Shown here: piece by piece, positions 1-14,946 of the stretch
Layout of the letters: each line of letters begins with the position of its first letter
Numbering within the stretch: position 1 is the first letter of the stretch
Assembly: GCA_040757595.1 (NCBI GenBank)
Contig: JBFLWP010000004.1
Span: 1 to 64,000, forward strand
Direction: 5' to 3'
Origin: Nitrospirota bacterium
Lineage (GTDB): Bacteria; Nitrospirota; Nitrospiria; Nitrospirales; Nitrospiraceae
Length of the DNA stretch: 64,000 nucleotides
Program-made: the position numbers and the translations under genes
Notes under the pieces: model-generated
What the model was told of the DNA's origin: nothing
Seen by the model: only the letters and a program-made list of their open reading frames with translations
The model's database searches: none

Positions 1-88
1 GCCGTGGCTGCTCAACGCATCATGACCGCATCACCCATTGCAATCGAAGAGCAACGGGTACCCGACTGCCCGCCGTTCGTCAGCCGCG

Positions 89-856
89 TCAGTTTTGATG
101 GACTTCGGAAGGTACGTGAACAGCCGCACATTCAGCGGAAAGGACAAGGGAGGTGAGCGGGCCTGGTCTTACGACGCGGTTTTGGCCGACTTGCCGGACC
201 GGAGGTACTGATCCACCACCGCGGCCATCTTGCGTCCTTCGGCAATGGCCCAGACGATGAGGGAGAGCCCGCGTGTCATTTCTCGGCCCGCTTTCGGTGA
301 TTACGTTTGGTAGGGCGAAGTCCCGAACCTGCTTTCGGATATAGCGAACATCCAACTTGGGGTTCACCGATACGACCCCGCGGATGTCCTCGATATCTTG
401 CAGACGGTGCGAAACGGCCTTCATGATCACCAGGTCCTCCGGGGTGGGTAACCGAAAGACCAGGCTCCCGACCTTCCACCGCACGGCCCGGCGCAGAGCC
501 TTCTGCTCAAACGAGAGTCGGCCTTGGGCCACGTCCACAGGCACACCGCTAGCCGCATGCTCAAGGAGGATCATGGCGGAGCGTTTGGCGAACGCGATCG
601 GATCGGTGATCCTCGGCTTCAAGCCACGAGTCTGCGCAAACGCCAAGGAGCGATCGAGCGCAGCATCTTCAAGCCGAACAGTGGCGTCTATATCTGCGGT
701 CAGTCGAGGCCCTCCAAGAAGACTGGCCGCAACCCCGCCGATGATCATACCCTCGGTTTTCGACTTTTTAAGAAGACTGGAGAATGCTCGGAGAGCGGGA
801 ACGAGAGAAGTGAGCGAGGCAGGCTTTACGCCGCGAGACCTTTGAGGCGACGCCAC
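89..856 (-). CDS. Nucleotidyltransferase-fold protein (AbiEii/DUF6036-like), 3' end replaced
   Basis: Residues 38-60 carry the nucleotidyltransferase signature: a GG pair at 40-41 followed by a D-x-D pair (D55, D57), with a third acidic residue at D108 (PVDVA). These are the expected metal ligands of the pol-beta superfamily, as in AbiEii-type toxins and MNT proteins. Homology ends near residue 184 (about position 305). The remaining ~70 residues are an out-of-frame reading of a gltD fragment and flanking DNA, so the native C-terminal helix appears lost. The start is GTG at 856, overlapping the upstream small gene (826-1053) by 31 bp, which suggests translational coupling. The two genes look like a toxin/antitoxin-style pair riding behind gltD. 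The family assignment is from motif only. Activity may be compromised by the truncated tail, and the substrate is unknown. Confidence 0.6.
   Translation of the reverse strand: MASPQRSRGVKPASLTSLVPALRAFSSLLKKSKTEGMIIGGVAASLLGGPRLTADIDATVRLEDAALDRSLAFAQTRGLKPRITDPIAFAKRSAMILLEHAASGVPVDVAQGRLSFEQKALRRAVRWKVGSLVFRLPTPEDLVIMKAVSHRLQDIEDIRGVVSVNPKLDVRYIRKQVRDFALPNVITESGPRNDTRALPHRLGHCRRTQDGRGGGSVPPVRQVGQNRVVRPGPLTSLVLSAECAAVHVPSEVHQN
169..267 (-). pseudogene. Remnant of a gltD 3' end (last ~32 codons and stop)
   Basis: Read on the minus strand this stretch encodes the last ~32 residues of GltD (core LIVWAIAEGRKMAA, then VVDQYLRSG) and ends in TAA at 169-171. The block 182-265 matches 1066-1149 inside the intact gltD over 84 bp with six mismatches by my count. 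There is no upstream part of gltD here; similarity stops at about 267. The fragment therefore looks like the old or a second 3' end of gltD, separated from the working gene by the two-gene nucleotidyltransferase module. Confidence 0.8.
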
Positions 857-1049
857 CGGAGTCTGGCCTCTTTATCTTGCTGACGATTCATGGCGGCTAA
901 CTTCGGGATCAGCCCCATCCCGACCGCCAAACGATAGCAGGCATCCATCTGACGGAGCTTTTCCGCAATCGGCGTGCGCCGAAATTCCTTGGCCTGGAAT
1001 TCGTTCACCAAGCACCCGCGCTTCACATATTCCCGGGCTTCTTTTTTCG

Positions 1050-1053
<4 letters not shown>
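826..1053 (-). CDS. Small basic protein of the nucleotidyltransferase pair (antitoxin-like position)
   Basis: A 75-residue, helix-rich, charged protein beginning MTKKEAREYVKRG. The ATG at 1053 overlaps the gltD stop in an ATGA (1050-1053), and the downstream nucleotidyltransferase starts inside its last codons. From memory of the family, proteins with the pattern AREYV..W/G.LVNE....RRTP...KLRQ recur immediately upstream of DUF6036/AbiEii-like nucleotidyltransferases. I infer that this is the partner gene, perhaps an antitoxin. There is no direct evidence of function. Its expression is probably tied to gltBD through the overlapping start. Confidence 0.6.
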
Positions 1054-2486
<1,433 letters not shown>

Positions 2487-2497
2487 TTCCAAAAACC

Positions 2498-2606
2498 GTG
2501 ACGCGTGATTGGTGACGGGTGACGTGCGAGAGACGCGACGCAGAACAGAACCGTCGTGCGTCGCCCGTTGCTCGCGAACGACGACGCCCGTTTCACGTCT
2601 TACGTC

Positions 2607-2616
<10 letters not shown>
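2498..2616. repeat. Paired GTGANNN heptamer array between gltB and gltD
   Basis: The first arm (from 2498) reads GTGACGC, GTGATTG, GTGACGG, GTGACGT on the plus strand. The second arm (2591-2616) reads the same way on the minus strand (GTGAGAC, GTAAGAC, GTGAAAC). The arms face each other and could pair imperfectly. The gltB stop codon (2607-2609) lies inside the second arm. Confidence 0.75.
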
Positions 2617-7148
<4,532 letters not shown>

Positions 7149-7287
7149 GGGCGGCGAATCCGGTTCCGTGTTGAAGGTCTGTCCGTCTGGGCGGGACCGC
7201 GCCCCCGGCGCGACCTCCGCGAAGGGATTCGTCAGGTTGGGTCTGATGCCGTCGGCGGCCCCAATCGCTTGCGTGAATCGGAGTGTC

Positions 7288-7317
7288 ACAATAAAGGATC
7301 GCACGCGCTCCTGTCAA
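7288..7317 (-). promoter_or_regulatory. Sigma-70 type promoter of gltBD
   Basis: On the minus strand TTGACA (7312-7317) is followed after 18 bp by TATTGT (7288-7293). The predicted transcript start is near 7281, giving a ~130-nt leader before the gltB ATG at 7148. It lies back to back with the promoter of the divergent prenyltransferase gene. Confidence 0.65.
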
Positions 7318-7363
7318 GGCAACGGACCGCGTCGCGCGAGCCTTCAACGCGCCGGAATGAGGC

Positions 7364-7392
7364 TTGACAAAGGCGGACCCCTGCCCTAGACT
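7364..7392 (+). promoter_or_regulatory. Sigma-70 type promoter of the polyprenyl synthase gene
   Basis: TTGACA (7364-7369), 17-bp spacer, TAGACT (7387-7392). The expected transcript start coincides with the A of the ATG at 7400, so the mRNA may be leaderless. If translation instead begins at the downstream ATG 7436, the leader would be ~36 nt without an obvious ribosome binding site. Confidence 0.65.
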
Positions 7393-7399
7393 CGCTCGC

Positions 7400-8407
7400 A
7401 TGAATCACGGGCCCGCGACCTCGACCCTGCACACGATGGCGGACGTGTGGGACGCCTATCGCGGAGACCTCGACGGCGTCGAGGACCAGGTCCGTAGAAA
7501 CCTCGATTCGTCGGTTGCCCTCGTCAACACGGTGGCGGCCCACATCCTGAGCAGCGGCGGCAAGCGCATCCGCCCCCTCCTGCTCCTCCTCTGCGCCCGC
7601 CTCTGCGGCCACACCGCCAGCGACCACCTGGTGCTCGGCAGCCTCGTGGAATACATCCACACGGCCACGCTCCTCCACGACGACGTGGTGGACGACGCGG
7701 ACCTGCGCCGGGGCCGGCAGACGGCCCGCAAGGTCTGGGGCAACCAGGTCAGCATCCTGGTGGGCGACTACCTCTATTCGAAAGCCATCTGCCGCATCGT
7801 CGGATTCCGGAACCAGGCCATCAACGAGGTCCTCTCCGAGGCCTGCCGCAAGATGGCGGAGGGCGAGGTCCTGCAGCTCTACTACAACGGCAACCCCGCC
7901 GTCACCGAACCCGAGTACCTGCGCATCGTCGAATACAAGACCGCGTCGCTGATCGCGGCGGCCTGCCGGATCGGCGCGATCATCGCGGAAGCCCCGGCCG
8001 ACAAGCAGGCGGCGCTGTTCCGGTTCGGCCGGCACCTGGGCATCGCCTTCCAGGTCGCCGACGACACGCTCGATTACGCGGCCGACGGCGACCGGCTGGG
8101 CAAGTCCCTGGGACAGGACTTGCGGCAGGGCAAGGCCACGCTCCCGCTCCTGCACCTGCTGCAGCACTGCTCGGAGCAGGACAGGCAGATGATCAAGGAC
8201 CGGATGGAGACGAGGACGCTCACGGACGCGGACCTGCTGCGGATCACCGGGCTCATGCAGGAATACGGCTCGATCGCCTATGCGATGGAGCGGGCCCGCG
8301 AATTCGTGGCCGCCGCAAACCATGACCTGACTTCCTTCGAGGAGGATGCCCCGTCCAAACGCGCCTTGTGCGTCGTCGCGGAGTACATGGTCAACCGCGA
8401 CCGCTAG
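7400..8407 (+). CDS. ispB: Long-chain trans-polyprenyl diphosphate synthase (IspB/octaprenyl type)
   Basis: Extends an allylic diphosphate with isopentenyl diphosphate units to make the side chain of a quinone. Signature elements are GGKRIRP at 53-59, the first aspartate-rich motif DDVVD at 94-98, and the second DDTLD at 221-225. The length of 335 residues is typical. ATG 7400 is used because it sits exactly where the promoter's transcript should start; family alignments would also allow ATG 7436 (MADVWD). It is divergent from gltB. The chain length of the product cannot be read reliably from the sequence; octaprenyl-type is an estimate. Confidence 0.88.
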   Translation: MNHGPATSTLHTMADVWDAYRGDLDGVEDQVRRNLDSSVALVNTVAAHILSSGGKRIRPLLLLLCARLCGHTASDHLVLGSLVEYIHTATLLHDDVVDDADLRRGRQTARKVWGNQVSILVGDYLYSKAICRIVGFRNQAINEVLSEACRKMAEGEVLQLYYNGNPAVTEPEYLRIVEYKTASLIAAACRIGAIIAEAPADKQAALFRFGRHLGIAFQVADDTLDYAADGDRLGKSLGQDLRQGKATLPLLHLLQHCSEQDRQMIKDRMETRTLTDADLLRITGLMQEYGSIAYAMERAREFVAAANHDLTSFEEDAPSKRALCVVAEYMVNRDR

Positions 8408-8418
8408 CCCAAGAACCC

Positions 8419-8553
8419 GTGACACGTGACCCGTGACAGGTAACAAGGGCGCGCAGCGATGCGCCGTCGAACTCGTCACGCATCACGCGCCACGCATCAC
8501 GTATCATGAGTCTCTTCCCCATCACCCACCACCCGTCACCCATCACGTCCCAT
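8419..8553. repeat. GTGANNN heptamer arrays flanking the AMMECR1 gene start
   Basis: One arm after the prenyltransferase stop (GTGACAC, GTGACCC, GTGACAG) faces minus-strand arrays at 8471-8505 (GTGATGC, GTGACGA) and 8519-8550 (GTGATGG, GTGACGG). The last array lies inside the next coding sequence and encodes its His/Pro/Thr-rich N-terminus. Confidence 0.75.
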
Positions 8554-9072
8554 CCGGCGCATCCGCTGGTCAAGCTGGCGGCGGAGGCGATCGCCGCGTA
8601 CCTCTGGCGCGGACAGGTGATCGAGCCGGCCGCCGCGCTGTTCTCGGACCTGCCCGACGCCCTCATGCCCGCCGGCTGTTTCGTCTGCCTGAAGCGGCAG
8701 GGGCGGCTCCGCGGGTGCATCGGCACGACCGAGCCGCTCTACGAGACCCTGGCGGGCGAGGTCATCCGGAACGCGATCGGGGCCGCGACCCGCGATCCCC
8801 GCTTCGCGCCGGTGGAGCGGTTCGAACTGGACGAACTCAGCATCACCGTGGACGTGCTGGGACCGGCGGAGCCGGTGCCGGACCAGACCGCGCTGGACCA
8901 CCGGCGGTACGGCATCGTCCTCCGGTCTGGCGAGCGGCGCAGCGTCCTCCTGCCGGACATCGAAGGGATCGGCTCGGTGGCCGAACAAGTGGCGGCCGCC
9001 CGGGACAAGGCCGGGCTCGCCCCGCACGATCCGATCGAGCTGCTGCGGTTCGAAGTCACCAGATACCGTTAA
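8506..9072 (+). CDS. AMMECR1-domain protein (AmmeMemoRadiSam system protein A type)
   Basis: The AMMECR1 fold is recognised by the conserved LRGCIGT block (about residues 67-73) and the downstream RNAIGAATRDPRF and LPDIEGIGS segments. Many bacterial members are encoded near a MEMO-domain protein and a radical SAM enzyme, but neither is present here, so the cellular role is open. The first ~20 residues (FPITHHPSPITSHPAHP) are encoded by a heptamer repeat and are unlike the family. No better downstream start is visible, so the N-terminal extension may be an accident of repeat expansion. The next gene (DUF1015) is co-directional across another heptamer hairpin. Confidence 0.85.
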   Translation: MSLFPITHHPSPITSHPAHPLVKLAAEAIAAYLWRGQVIEPAAALFSDLPDALMPAGCFVCLKRQGRLRGCIGTTEPLYETLAGEVIRNAIGAATRDPRFAPVERFELDELSITVDVLGPAEPVPDQTALDHRRYGIVLRSGERRSVLLPDIEGIGSVAEQVAAARDKAGLAPHDPIELLRFEVTRYR

Positions 9073-9178
9073 ACGTGAACGGTGAGACGTGAGACGCAAA
9101 CGGCCGGCTGTCAGAAGTCCTGAGATGCGTTTCCGCATTTCCGGTTCACCGTTCACGTTTCACTCTTCACCTTTCACG
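9071..9178. repeat. Paired heptamer array with a perfect 15-bp inverted repeat
   Basis: AAACGTGAACGGTGA at 9071-9085 is exactly complementary to 9146-9160, with a 60-bp loop. Both arms continue as GTGANNN heptamers. It could form a hairpin between the AMMECR1 and DUF1015 genes; there is no U-tract, so it is not a standard intrinsic terminator. Confidence 0.8.
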
Positions 9179-9188
9179 AAAGTACGCA

Positions 9189-10514
9189 ATGGCTAATATC
9201 ATTCCGTTCCGGGGAGTCCTGTACAATCCCGCCGCGTCCGGGGACATCGCCCAGGTCGTGGCACCGCCCTACGACGTCATCGACGCGGAGGCGCAGCGGG
9301 CGCTGCACGCGCGGAATCCGCACAACGTCATCCGGCTCGAGCTGGGGCTGGACGAGCCGGGCGACGGGCCCGCCTGCAACCGGTACACGCGCGCGGCCGG
9401 GCTCCTGCAGAGCTGGCTGGCGGGCGGCGTGCTCCGGCGCGACCGCGAGCCGGCGATCTACCCCTACCAGATCGAGTATGTCCCGCCCGCGGCCGGGCCG
9501 GACGCCGGCACGAGGGTGCTCAAGGGTTTCCTCTCCACGGTGGAGCTGGCGGACTTCGGCACCGGCCGGGTCTATCCGCACGAGAACACGCGGGCCGCGG
9601 CCAAGGAGGACCGGCTGCGCCTCCTGGAGGCCTGCCGCTCCAACTTCAGCCCGATCTGGTCCCTGTTTTCCGATCCGGAGGGCGGCATCCTCGGCCTTCT
9701 CGACAAATCCGTCGACACGGACCGGCCGCGCCTCGACTTCCGCGACGATGCGGGATTCCGCCACCGCCTCTGGGCGATCACGGACCGGACCGTGCTCGGA
9801 GAGATCGCGGAGGCCATGCATCCCAAGCCCCTGTTCATCGCGGACGGACACCACCGCTACGAGACCGCCCTCGCGTACCGGAACCTGCGGCGCCGGCAGG
9901 CCGGGGCCGGTCAGTCGAACGGTCTCCGGCCCTACGACAGCGTGCTCATGCTCTTCTCGAGCCTGGAGGATCCGGGCCTGACGATCCTGCCCACCCACCG
10001 GGTGCTTCGCACCCAGCCGCCTCCGCTGGCCGAGCTCGCGGTGCAGCTCCGCGGGGCCTTCACGTTCGAGGAGTTCCCGTTCCAGGAACAGGCGGAAGCG
10101 GACGCCCGCCGCCGCTTCATCGGGACGCTGCGCGCCAGGGGCCTCGCAGGCCACGCCTTCGGCCTGGCGTTGCGCGGGGTGCCCCGGTACGTCGTCCTGA
10201 GCCTACGGCCCGATCAGCCGGTCTTGGCCAACCCCTCCGCGCGAGACCGGCTGGACGTGTCGATCCTGCACAGTTCGATCCTGGGCCGCCTGTGCCCGTC
10301 CAAGGCCGACGAAGAGGCGATCTTCTACACCAAGGACGACGACGAGGCCCTGGACTGGGTGCGCCGCGGATCGGCCGAAGCGGCGCTGCTGCTCAACCCG
10401 ACCAAGGTGAGCGAGGTTCGCGCCGTCGCGGCGGCCGGCGAGCGGATGCCGCACAAGTCCACCTATTTCTTCCCGAAACCCTTGACGGGCTTGGTCATGA
10501 ATGTCATGGACTGA
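9189..10514 (+). CDS. DUF1015 family protein
   Basis: A 441-residue cytosolic protein matching the DUF1015 family: the N-terminal IIPFRG, the APPYDVI segment at about residues 27-33, and the family hallmark FIADGHHRYETAL near residue 215. Some family relatives have been linked to ADP-dependent serine kinase-like folds, but the reaction of this branch is not established, so I give no function. ATG 9189 follows a repeat hairpin. The 3' end is duplicated: 10447-10510, which encodes most of the last 22 codons, recurs in degraded form 100 bp downstream. Confidence 0.85.
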   Translation: MANIIPFRGVLYNPAASGDIAQVVAPPYDVIDAEAQRALHARNPHNVIRLELGLDEPGDGPACNRYTRAAGLLQSWLAGGVLRRDREPAIYPYQIEYVPPAAGPDAGTRVLKGFLSTVELADFGTGRVYPHENTRAAAKEDRLRLLEACRSNFSPIWSLFSDPEGGILGLLDKSVDTDRPRLDFRDDAGFRHRLWAITDRTVLGEIAEAMHPKPLFIADGHHRYETALAYRNLRRRQAGAGQSNGLRPYDSVLMLFSSLEDPGLTILPTHRVLRTQPPPLAELAVQLRGAFTFEEFPFQEQAEADARRRFIGTLRARGLAGHAFGLALRGVPRYVVLSLRPDQPVLANPSARDRLDVSILHSSILGRLCPSKADEEAIFYTKDDDEALDWVRRGSAEAALLLNPTKVSEVRAVAAAGERMPHKSTYFFPKPLTGLVMNVMD

Positions 10515-10546
10515 CCAGGCAGAGAGACCCGGAGTGCGGCATCCGT

Positions 10547-10619
10547 TGCCGCACAAGTCCTTCTGTTCTCTTCCAAGCCCCTTGACCGGCTTGGTCAGGA
10601 ATGTCATGGACGATTGATC
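10547..10619 (+). pseudogene. Degraded duplicate of the DUF1015 gene 3' end
   Basis: Positions 10547-10610 align without gaps to 10447-10510 (64 bp, 12 mismatches by my count, offset exactly 100 bp). In the matching frame it reads LPHKS, then LTGLVRNVMDD and a stop, against MPHKS and LTGLVMNVMD in the intact gene. The best-conserved parts are the two ends; the middle is eroded. This is a second case in this window of a gene tail present twice. Confidence 0.75.
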
Positions 10620-10771
10620 GCGCCGCAGACCACGGTCTGCACGGAATCTCCGGAGCGGACACGCCATGCCACTCGATCGCGCCACCCCGACCTCCCCCAT
10701 CCCGCCCGTCCCTTGCCTCGGCGTCAACCGTCGGACCGGCTCGCAGGAGCCAGCCATGCGAGGTGCCCGCC

Positions 10772-12169
10772 ATGAGAGTCAAGATCCTCGTCGTCGATGA
10801 TGACCCGGACATCGTCACGATCCTGAAGGATCGGTTGGAATCGCTCGGCTACGACACGGTCACCGCGGAAGACGGGACTCAGGCGCTCACGCTCATCGAG
10901 CGGGAACAGCCCGGCCTCATGCTGCTGGACCTGGAGATGCCCGCGCTCTCGGGCCTGGACGTGCTCAAGCGGATCGCCCAGGCCAGGCAGAGCGGGCGCG
11001 AAGGGTTCGATGTCCCCGTCATCATCATGACCGCCCACGGAACGATCACGAAGGCAGTCCAGGCGATGAAGGAGGGCGCCTACGACTTCCTCACCAAACC
11101 CGTCGAGACGGAGCACCTGACGATCGTGATGCAGAAGGCCCTGGAGCGGGAGACGTTGCGCCGCCAGGTCGAATACCTCCGCACCGAGGTGGACGCCCGC
11201 TATGCCACGATCGTCGGGACGAGCCCCCAGATCGCGTCCGTCGTCGAGCTCGCCAAACGGGCCGCCCAGTCCGACGCCGGCGTGCTGCTGCTGGGGGAGA
11301 GCGGCACCGGCAAAGAGCTCTTCGCCCGCTCCATCCACCACTGGAGCCCCAGACGGGCCATGCCGTTCGTGGTCATCAACTGCGTGGCGCTCACCGAGAC
11401 CCTGCTGGAGAACGAGCTCTTCGGGCACGAGAAGGGGGCCTTCACCGGGGCGGACCGCCAGCAGAAGGGCAAGATCGAGATGGCGGACGGGGGGACCCTC
11501 TTCCTGGACGAAATCGGCGACATGCCGACGGCCCTCCAGGCCAAGCTGCTGCGGGTCCTCCAGGACCGCGAGTTCCACCGGGTCGGGGGCACCCGCCCGG
11601 TCCGGGTGAACATCCGCGTCATCGCCGCGACGAACAAGGACCTCAAGCAGGCCGTCAAGGAGGGACGCTTCCGCGAGGACCTCTTTTTCCGGCTCAACGT
11701 CGTCACGCTGACGCTCCCCCCGCTTCGCGAGCGCCCCGCGGACATCCCGCAACTGGCCGAATTCTTCCTCAAGCGGCACGCGCAGGACGCCAAGCGGCCC
11801 AGGGCAAGGCTGACGCAGGAGGCCATGGCGGCCATCACCTGTTATGCCTGGCCCGGCAACATCCGGGAGCTGGAGAATGCGCTCGCCCGAGCCGTCGTGC
11901 TCAGCCAGCACGAGGAGATCGGCCCCGAGTCCCTGGCTCTCTGGGGTCCCGACGGACTGCAGGCCGCCCAGACGAGCGGCTCGGCCGGCTATGAGGACCT
12001 CCCCTACCACGAGTCCATGGAGGAGCACAGCCGTTCCATCATCCTGCGGGCCCTCCAGCGGGCCAACTGGTGCCAGACCAGGGCGGCCGAGCAACTCAAG
12101 CTCCAACGGACGTACCTGGCGCGGCTCATCAAGCAGAAGAACATCCCGGTCCAGCCCCAGCGCGGATGA
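10772..12169 (+). CDS. Sigma-54-dependent response regulator (NtrC family)
   Basis: Three-domain regulator of 465 residues. The receiver domain has acidic residues DDD at 9-11, phospho-acceptor D53 (LLDLEMP) and K109. The AAA+ domain has Walker A GESGTGKE at 175-182, the sigma-54 contact loop GAFTGA at 222-227 and Walker B LFLDEIGD near 243-250. The C-terminus is a Fis-type helix-turn-helix. The intact GAFTGA implies genuine sigma-54 activation. ATG 10772 (MRVKILVVDDD) is chosen because the receiver starts there; longer readings run into the duplicated tail of the preceding gene. No histidine kinase is adjacent. The copper ATPase follows after ~120 bp, but regulation of it is only a guess. 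Confidence 0.92.
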   Translation: MRVKILVVDDDPDIVTILKDRLESLGYDTVTAEDGTQALTLIEREQPGLMLLDLEMPALSGLDVLKRIAQARQSGREGFDVPVIIMTAHGTITKAVQAMKEGAYDFLTKPVETEHLTIVMQKALERETLRRQVEYLRTEVDARYATIVGTSPQIASVVELAKRAAQSDAGVLLLGESGTGKELFARSIHHWSPRRAMPFVVINCVALTETLLENELFGHEKGAFTGADRQQKGKIEMADGGTLFLDEIGDMPTALQAKLLRVLQDREFHRVGGTRPVRVNIRVIAATNKDLKQAVKEGRFREDLFFRLNVVTLTLPPLRERPADIPQLAEFFLKRHAQDAKRPRARLTQEAMAAITCYAWPGNIRELENALARAVVLSQHEEIGPESLALWGPDGLQAAQTSGSAGYEDLPYHESMEEHSRSIILRALQRANWCQTRAAEQLKLQRTYLARLIKQKNIPVQPQRG

Positions 12170-12290
12170 TCCTCCCCGGCCCTTCCCGTGGTAGGATACG
12201 GGCGCAGGCGCGTGGCGAGAGGCTCGATGCAAGCGACTTCCATCCGTTACCTCTCGCCCCGCGCCCCATGCCTCGTGCCGGAGATTAGAA

Positions 12291-14837
12291 ATGGCGATAG
12301 ACCCAGTTTGCGGAATGACAGTCGAAGAGGAGAAGGCCGCCGCGACGTCGGTTTACAAGGGCACGACCTACTACTTCTGCGCCCCCGGCTGCAAACGGAC
12401 CTTCGAGGCAGGCCCGGACGCGATCCTCAAGAATGGCCCTCGCGGCATGCAGGCGCCCGCCCCCCAGATGGTCACGATCGGGAAAATCCAGAGGGCGGAG
12501 CCACGCGGCCCCCGTCCTGCTCCAAGCCCGACCGCGCAACCGGCGAAGGGCTTGCCCCAGCCCCCAGACGTTTCACGTCTCACGTCTGACGTCTCACGTC
12601 TCACGATTCCGATCGAGGGGATGTCTTGCGCCTCCTGCGTCGCCAAGATCGAGCAGGGGCTGGGCGGGATGGAGGGAATCGTCAAGGCCTCGGTGAACCT
12701 CGCGACCGAGCAGGCGACGGTCGAATACCTGCCGAACGTGACGAGCGTGGCGGCGATCCAGGAGACGATCCGCGGCCTGGGCTACACGCCGGTCCTGCCC
12801 GCCGGACCTTCGGCGAGCGAGCGGGAATCCCCCGCGACCAAGGAGGCCCGCGCGCGGGAGGCCTACCGGACGCTCACGATCCGCTTCTGGGCCTCGGCGG
12901 TCCTGACCCTGCCGATCATGGTCCTCGGCATGTCGGAGCACCTGGGTTTGCCGGTCGCCCGGACCGCCTCCTTCTGGCTCCAGCTCCTCCTGGCCACGCC
13001 GGTGCAGTTCTGGGCGGGCTGGCAGTTCTACCGCGGGGCCCTCGCGGTGGCCCGGCACGGCTCCTCCGACATGAACACGCTGATCGCCGTCGGAACCTCC
13101 GCGGCCTACGGCTACAGCGTCGCCGCCACCCTCGCCCCCGGGCTCTTCGCCGCCGGCGGCCTCGTGCCGGCCGTCTACTTCGACACCTCCGCCGCCATCG
13201 TCACGCTCATCCTCTTCGGCCGCGTGCTGGAGGCGAGGGCCAAAGGGCGGGCCTCGGAGGCCATCCGCAAGCTGGCCGGCCTCCAGCCCAGACAGGCGCG
13301 GGTCGTCCGGGAGGGGCACGAGCAGGACGTGCCGATCGAGGAGGTGCGCGTCGGCGACCTGGTCATCGTCCGTCCGGGCGAGCGGATTCCGGTGGACGGC
13401 CTGGTCCGCCAGGGAACGTCGGCGGTGGACGAATCCATGCTGACGGGCGAGAGCCTGCCGGTGGACAAGCAGCCGGGCGACCTCGTGATCGGCGCGACGC
13501 TCAATCGCGTCGGCGGCCTGAAGGTCGAGGCCACCAAGGTCGGCCGGGACACGGCGCTCGCGCAGATCATCCGCATCGTCGAGGAAGCCCAGGCCGCCAA
13601 GCCGCCGATCGCCAGGCTGGTGGACCGGATCGCCGCGGTCTTCGTGCCGGCCGTGATCCTGGTCGCCGGGCTCACGTTCGTCCTCTGGCTCGTCCTCGGC
13701 CCGGCGCCGGCCCTCACCCACGCGCTCGTCAACTTCGTCGCCGTCTTGATCATCGCCTGCCCCTGCGCCCTGGGTCTGGCCACCCCCACCTCGATCATGG
13801 TGGGCTTGGGCAGGGGCGCGGAGCTCGGCATCCTGCTCCGAGGCGGGGACGCGCTCGAGCTGGCCCACCGGCTCACGACGATCGTGCTGGACAAGACCGG
13901 CACGCTGACGAAGGGCGAGCCCTCCGTGGCCGCCGTGGTGCCGGTGGCGGACGGCTGGACCGTCGAGCGTCTCGTCGGCCTGGCCGCCTCGGCCGAGCGC
14001 AGCTCGGAGCACCCGGTCGGCGAGGCCATCGTCCGCCACGCCCGCCAGCAGGGAATTCCCGTGATGGACGCAGCCGAGTTCGCGGCGATCCCCGGCCACG
14101 GCATCCGGGCCAAGGTCGCCGCCCCCTCCGGGGCCCTCACCGTCTCGCTCGGCAACCTCCGGCTGATGGAAGTGGACGGAATCCAGGCGGGGCAGGACGC
14201 GACGAAGACGGCGGAGCAGCTCTCGAACGCGGGGCTCACCCCCATGTACCTGGCGGTGCGGGAGCCGGAGGCCAAGCTGGCGGGCATCCTGGCGGTCGCC
14301 GACACGCCCAAGGACCACGCGCAGGAGGCCGTGGAGGCCCTGCACCGGCTTGGCCTGGAGGTCATCATGCTGACCGGCGACAATCCCCGCACCGCCAGGG
14401 CGATCGCCGATCAGGTGAAGATCGACTGGGTTCTGGCCGAGGTCCTGCCCGAGCAGAAGGCGCGGGAGATCAAGAAGCTGCAGGAGCAAGGCAAGGTAGT
14501 CGCGATGGTGGGGGACGGGATCAACGACGCCCCGGCCCTCGCGCAGGCCGACGTCGGGATCGCGATCGGGACCGGCACGGACGTGGCCATGGAGGCGGCC
14601 GACGTGACCCTGGTCCGCGGGGACCTGCGGAACGTGGTCCTCGCCATCGCCCTGTCGCGGGCCACGACCAGGAACATCAAGCAGAACCTGTTTGCGGCCT
14701 TCATCTACAACGTGCTGCTGATCCCGGCCGCAGCCCTCGGCTACCTGAACCCGATCTGGGCGGCGGCGGCCATGAGCCTCTCCTCCGTCAGCGTCGTGGG
14801 GAACGCGTTGCGCCTGCGCCGGTTCCGCCTGCCGTGA
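12291..14837 (+). CDS. copA: Copper-type P1B ATPase with N-terminal YHS domain
   Basis: Inner-membrane pump for Cu(I)/heavy-metal export. The order is a YHS/TRASH metal-binding domain (residues 1-47, CGM and FCAPGC), a linker, an HMA domain with GMSCASC (CxxC at 113-116), membrane helices, the actuator domain (TGES), the intramembrane CPC at 490-492, the phosphorylation motif DKTGT from D534, and the hinge GDGINDAP. Length (848 aa) is full. Linker residues 93-105 ([13 protein letters not shown]) are encoded by GTGANNN heptamers (12567-12605), so the repeat has grown inside the gene without breaking the frame. Copper rather than another soft metal is inferred from CPC plus GMSCASC. Confidence 0.93.
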   Translation: MAIDPVCGMTVEEEKAAATSVYKGTTYYFCAPGCKRTFEAGPDAILKNGPRGMQAPAPQMVTIGKIQRAEPRGPRPAPSPTAQPAKGLPQPPDVSRLTSDVSRLTIPIEGMSCASCVAKIEQGLGGMEGIVKASVNLATEQATVEYLPNVTSVAAIQETIRGLGYTPVLPAGPSASERESPATKEARAREAYRTLTIRFWASAVLTLPIMVLGMSEHLGLPVARTASFWLQLLLATPVQFWAGWQFYRGALAVARHGSSDMNTLIAVGTSAAYGYSVAATLAPGLFAAGGLVPAVYFDTSAAIVTLILFGRVLEARAKGRASEAIRKLAGLQPRQARVVREGHEQDVPIEEVRVGDLVIVRPGERIPVDGLVRQGTSAVDESMLTGESLPVDKQPGDLVIGATLNRVGGLKVEATKVGRDTALAQIIRIVEEAQAAKPPIARLVDRIAAVFVPAVILVAGLTFVLWLVLGPAPALTHALVNFVAVLIIACPCALGLATPTSIMVGLGRGAELGILLRGGDALELAHRLTTIVLDKTGTLTKGEPSVAAVVPVADGWTVERLVGLAASAERSSEHPVGEAIVRHARQQGIPVMDAAEFAAIPGHGIRAKVAAPSGALTVSLGNLRLMEVDGIQAGQDATKTAEQLSNAGLTPMYLAVREPEAKLAGILAVADTPKDHAQEAVEALHRLGLEVIMLTGDNPRTARAIADQVKIDWVLAEVLPEQKAREIKKLQEQGKVVAMVGDGINDAPALAQADVGIAIGTGTDVAMEAADVTLVRGDLRNVVLAIALSRATTRNIKQNLFAAFIYNVLLIPAAALGYLNPIWAAAAMSLSSVSVVGNALRLRRFRLP
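12567..12605. repeat. GTGANNN heptamer array inside copA
   Basis: On the minus strand the units read GTGAGAC, GTGAGAC, GTCAGAC, GTGAGAC, GTGAAAC. Three 7-bp units equal seven codons, which explains the seven-residue periodicity (DVSRLTS) in the encoded linker between the YHS and HMA domains. Confidence 0.85.
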
Positions 14838-14946
14838 GCGCCCGGCTCACCGGCCTCGTTGCTTCCCGCCCCATTCGAAATCCGCGTTTGGCTTTCCTTC
14901 TCGGGCCTTCCGTGATAGAGGAAGGACAACGCACGGACCGGCCATC

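Noticed and set aside
524-883. Plus-strand frames opposite the nucleotidyltransferase gene
   Set aside because: No ribosome binding site or domain; the minus-strand gene has clear catalytic motifs.
7149-7304. Longer gltB start at 7304
   Set aside because: It would lie upstream of the predicted transcript start at about 7281 and adds a non-conserved extension before the catalytic cysteine.
8419-8553. CRISPR array in the repeat-rich gaps
   Set aside because: Units are 7 bp, degenerate, and have no unique spacers; no cas genes are nearby.
14905-14930. Terminator after copA (CCTTCC/GGAAGG)
   Set aside because: The stem is only 6 bp, there is no T-tract, and it sits just before the next gene's start.
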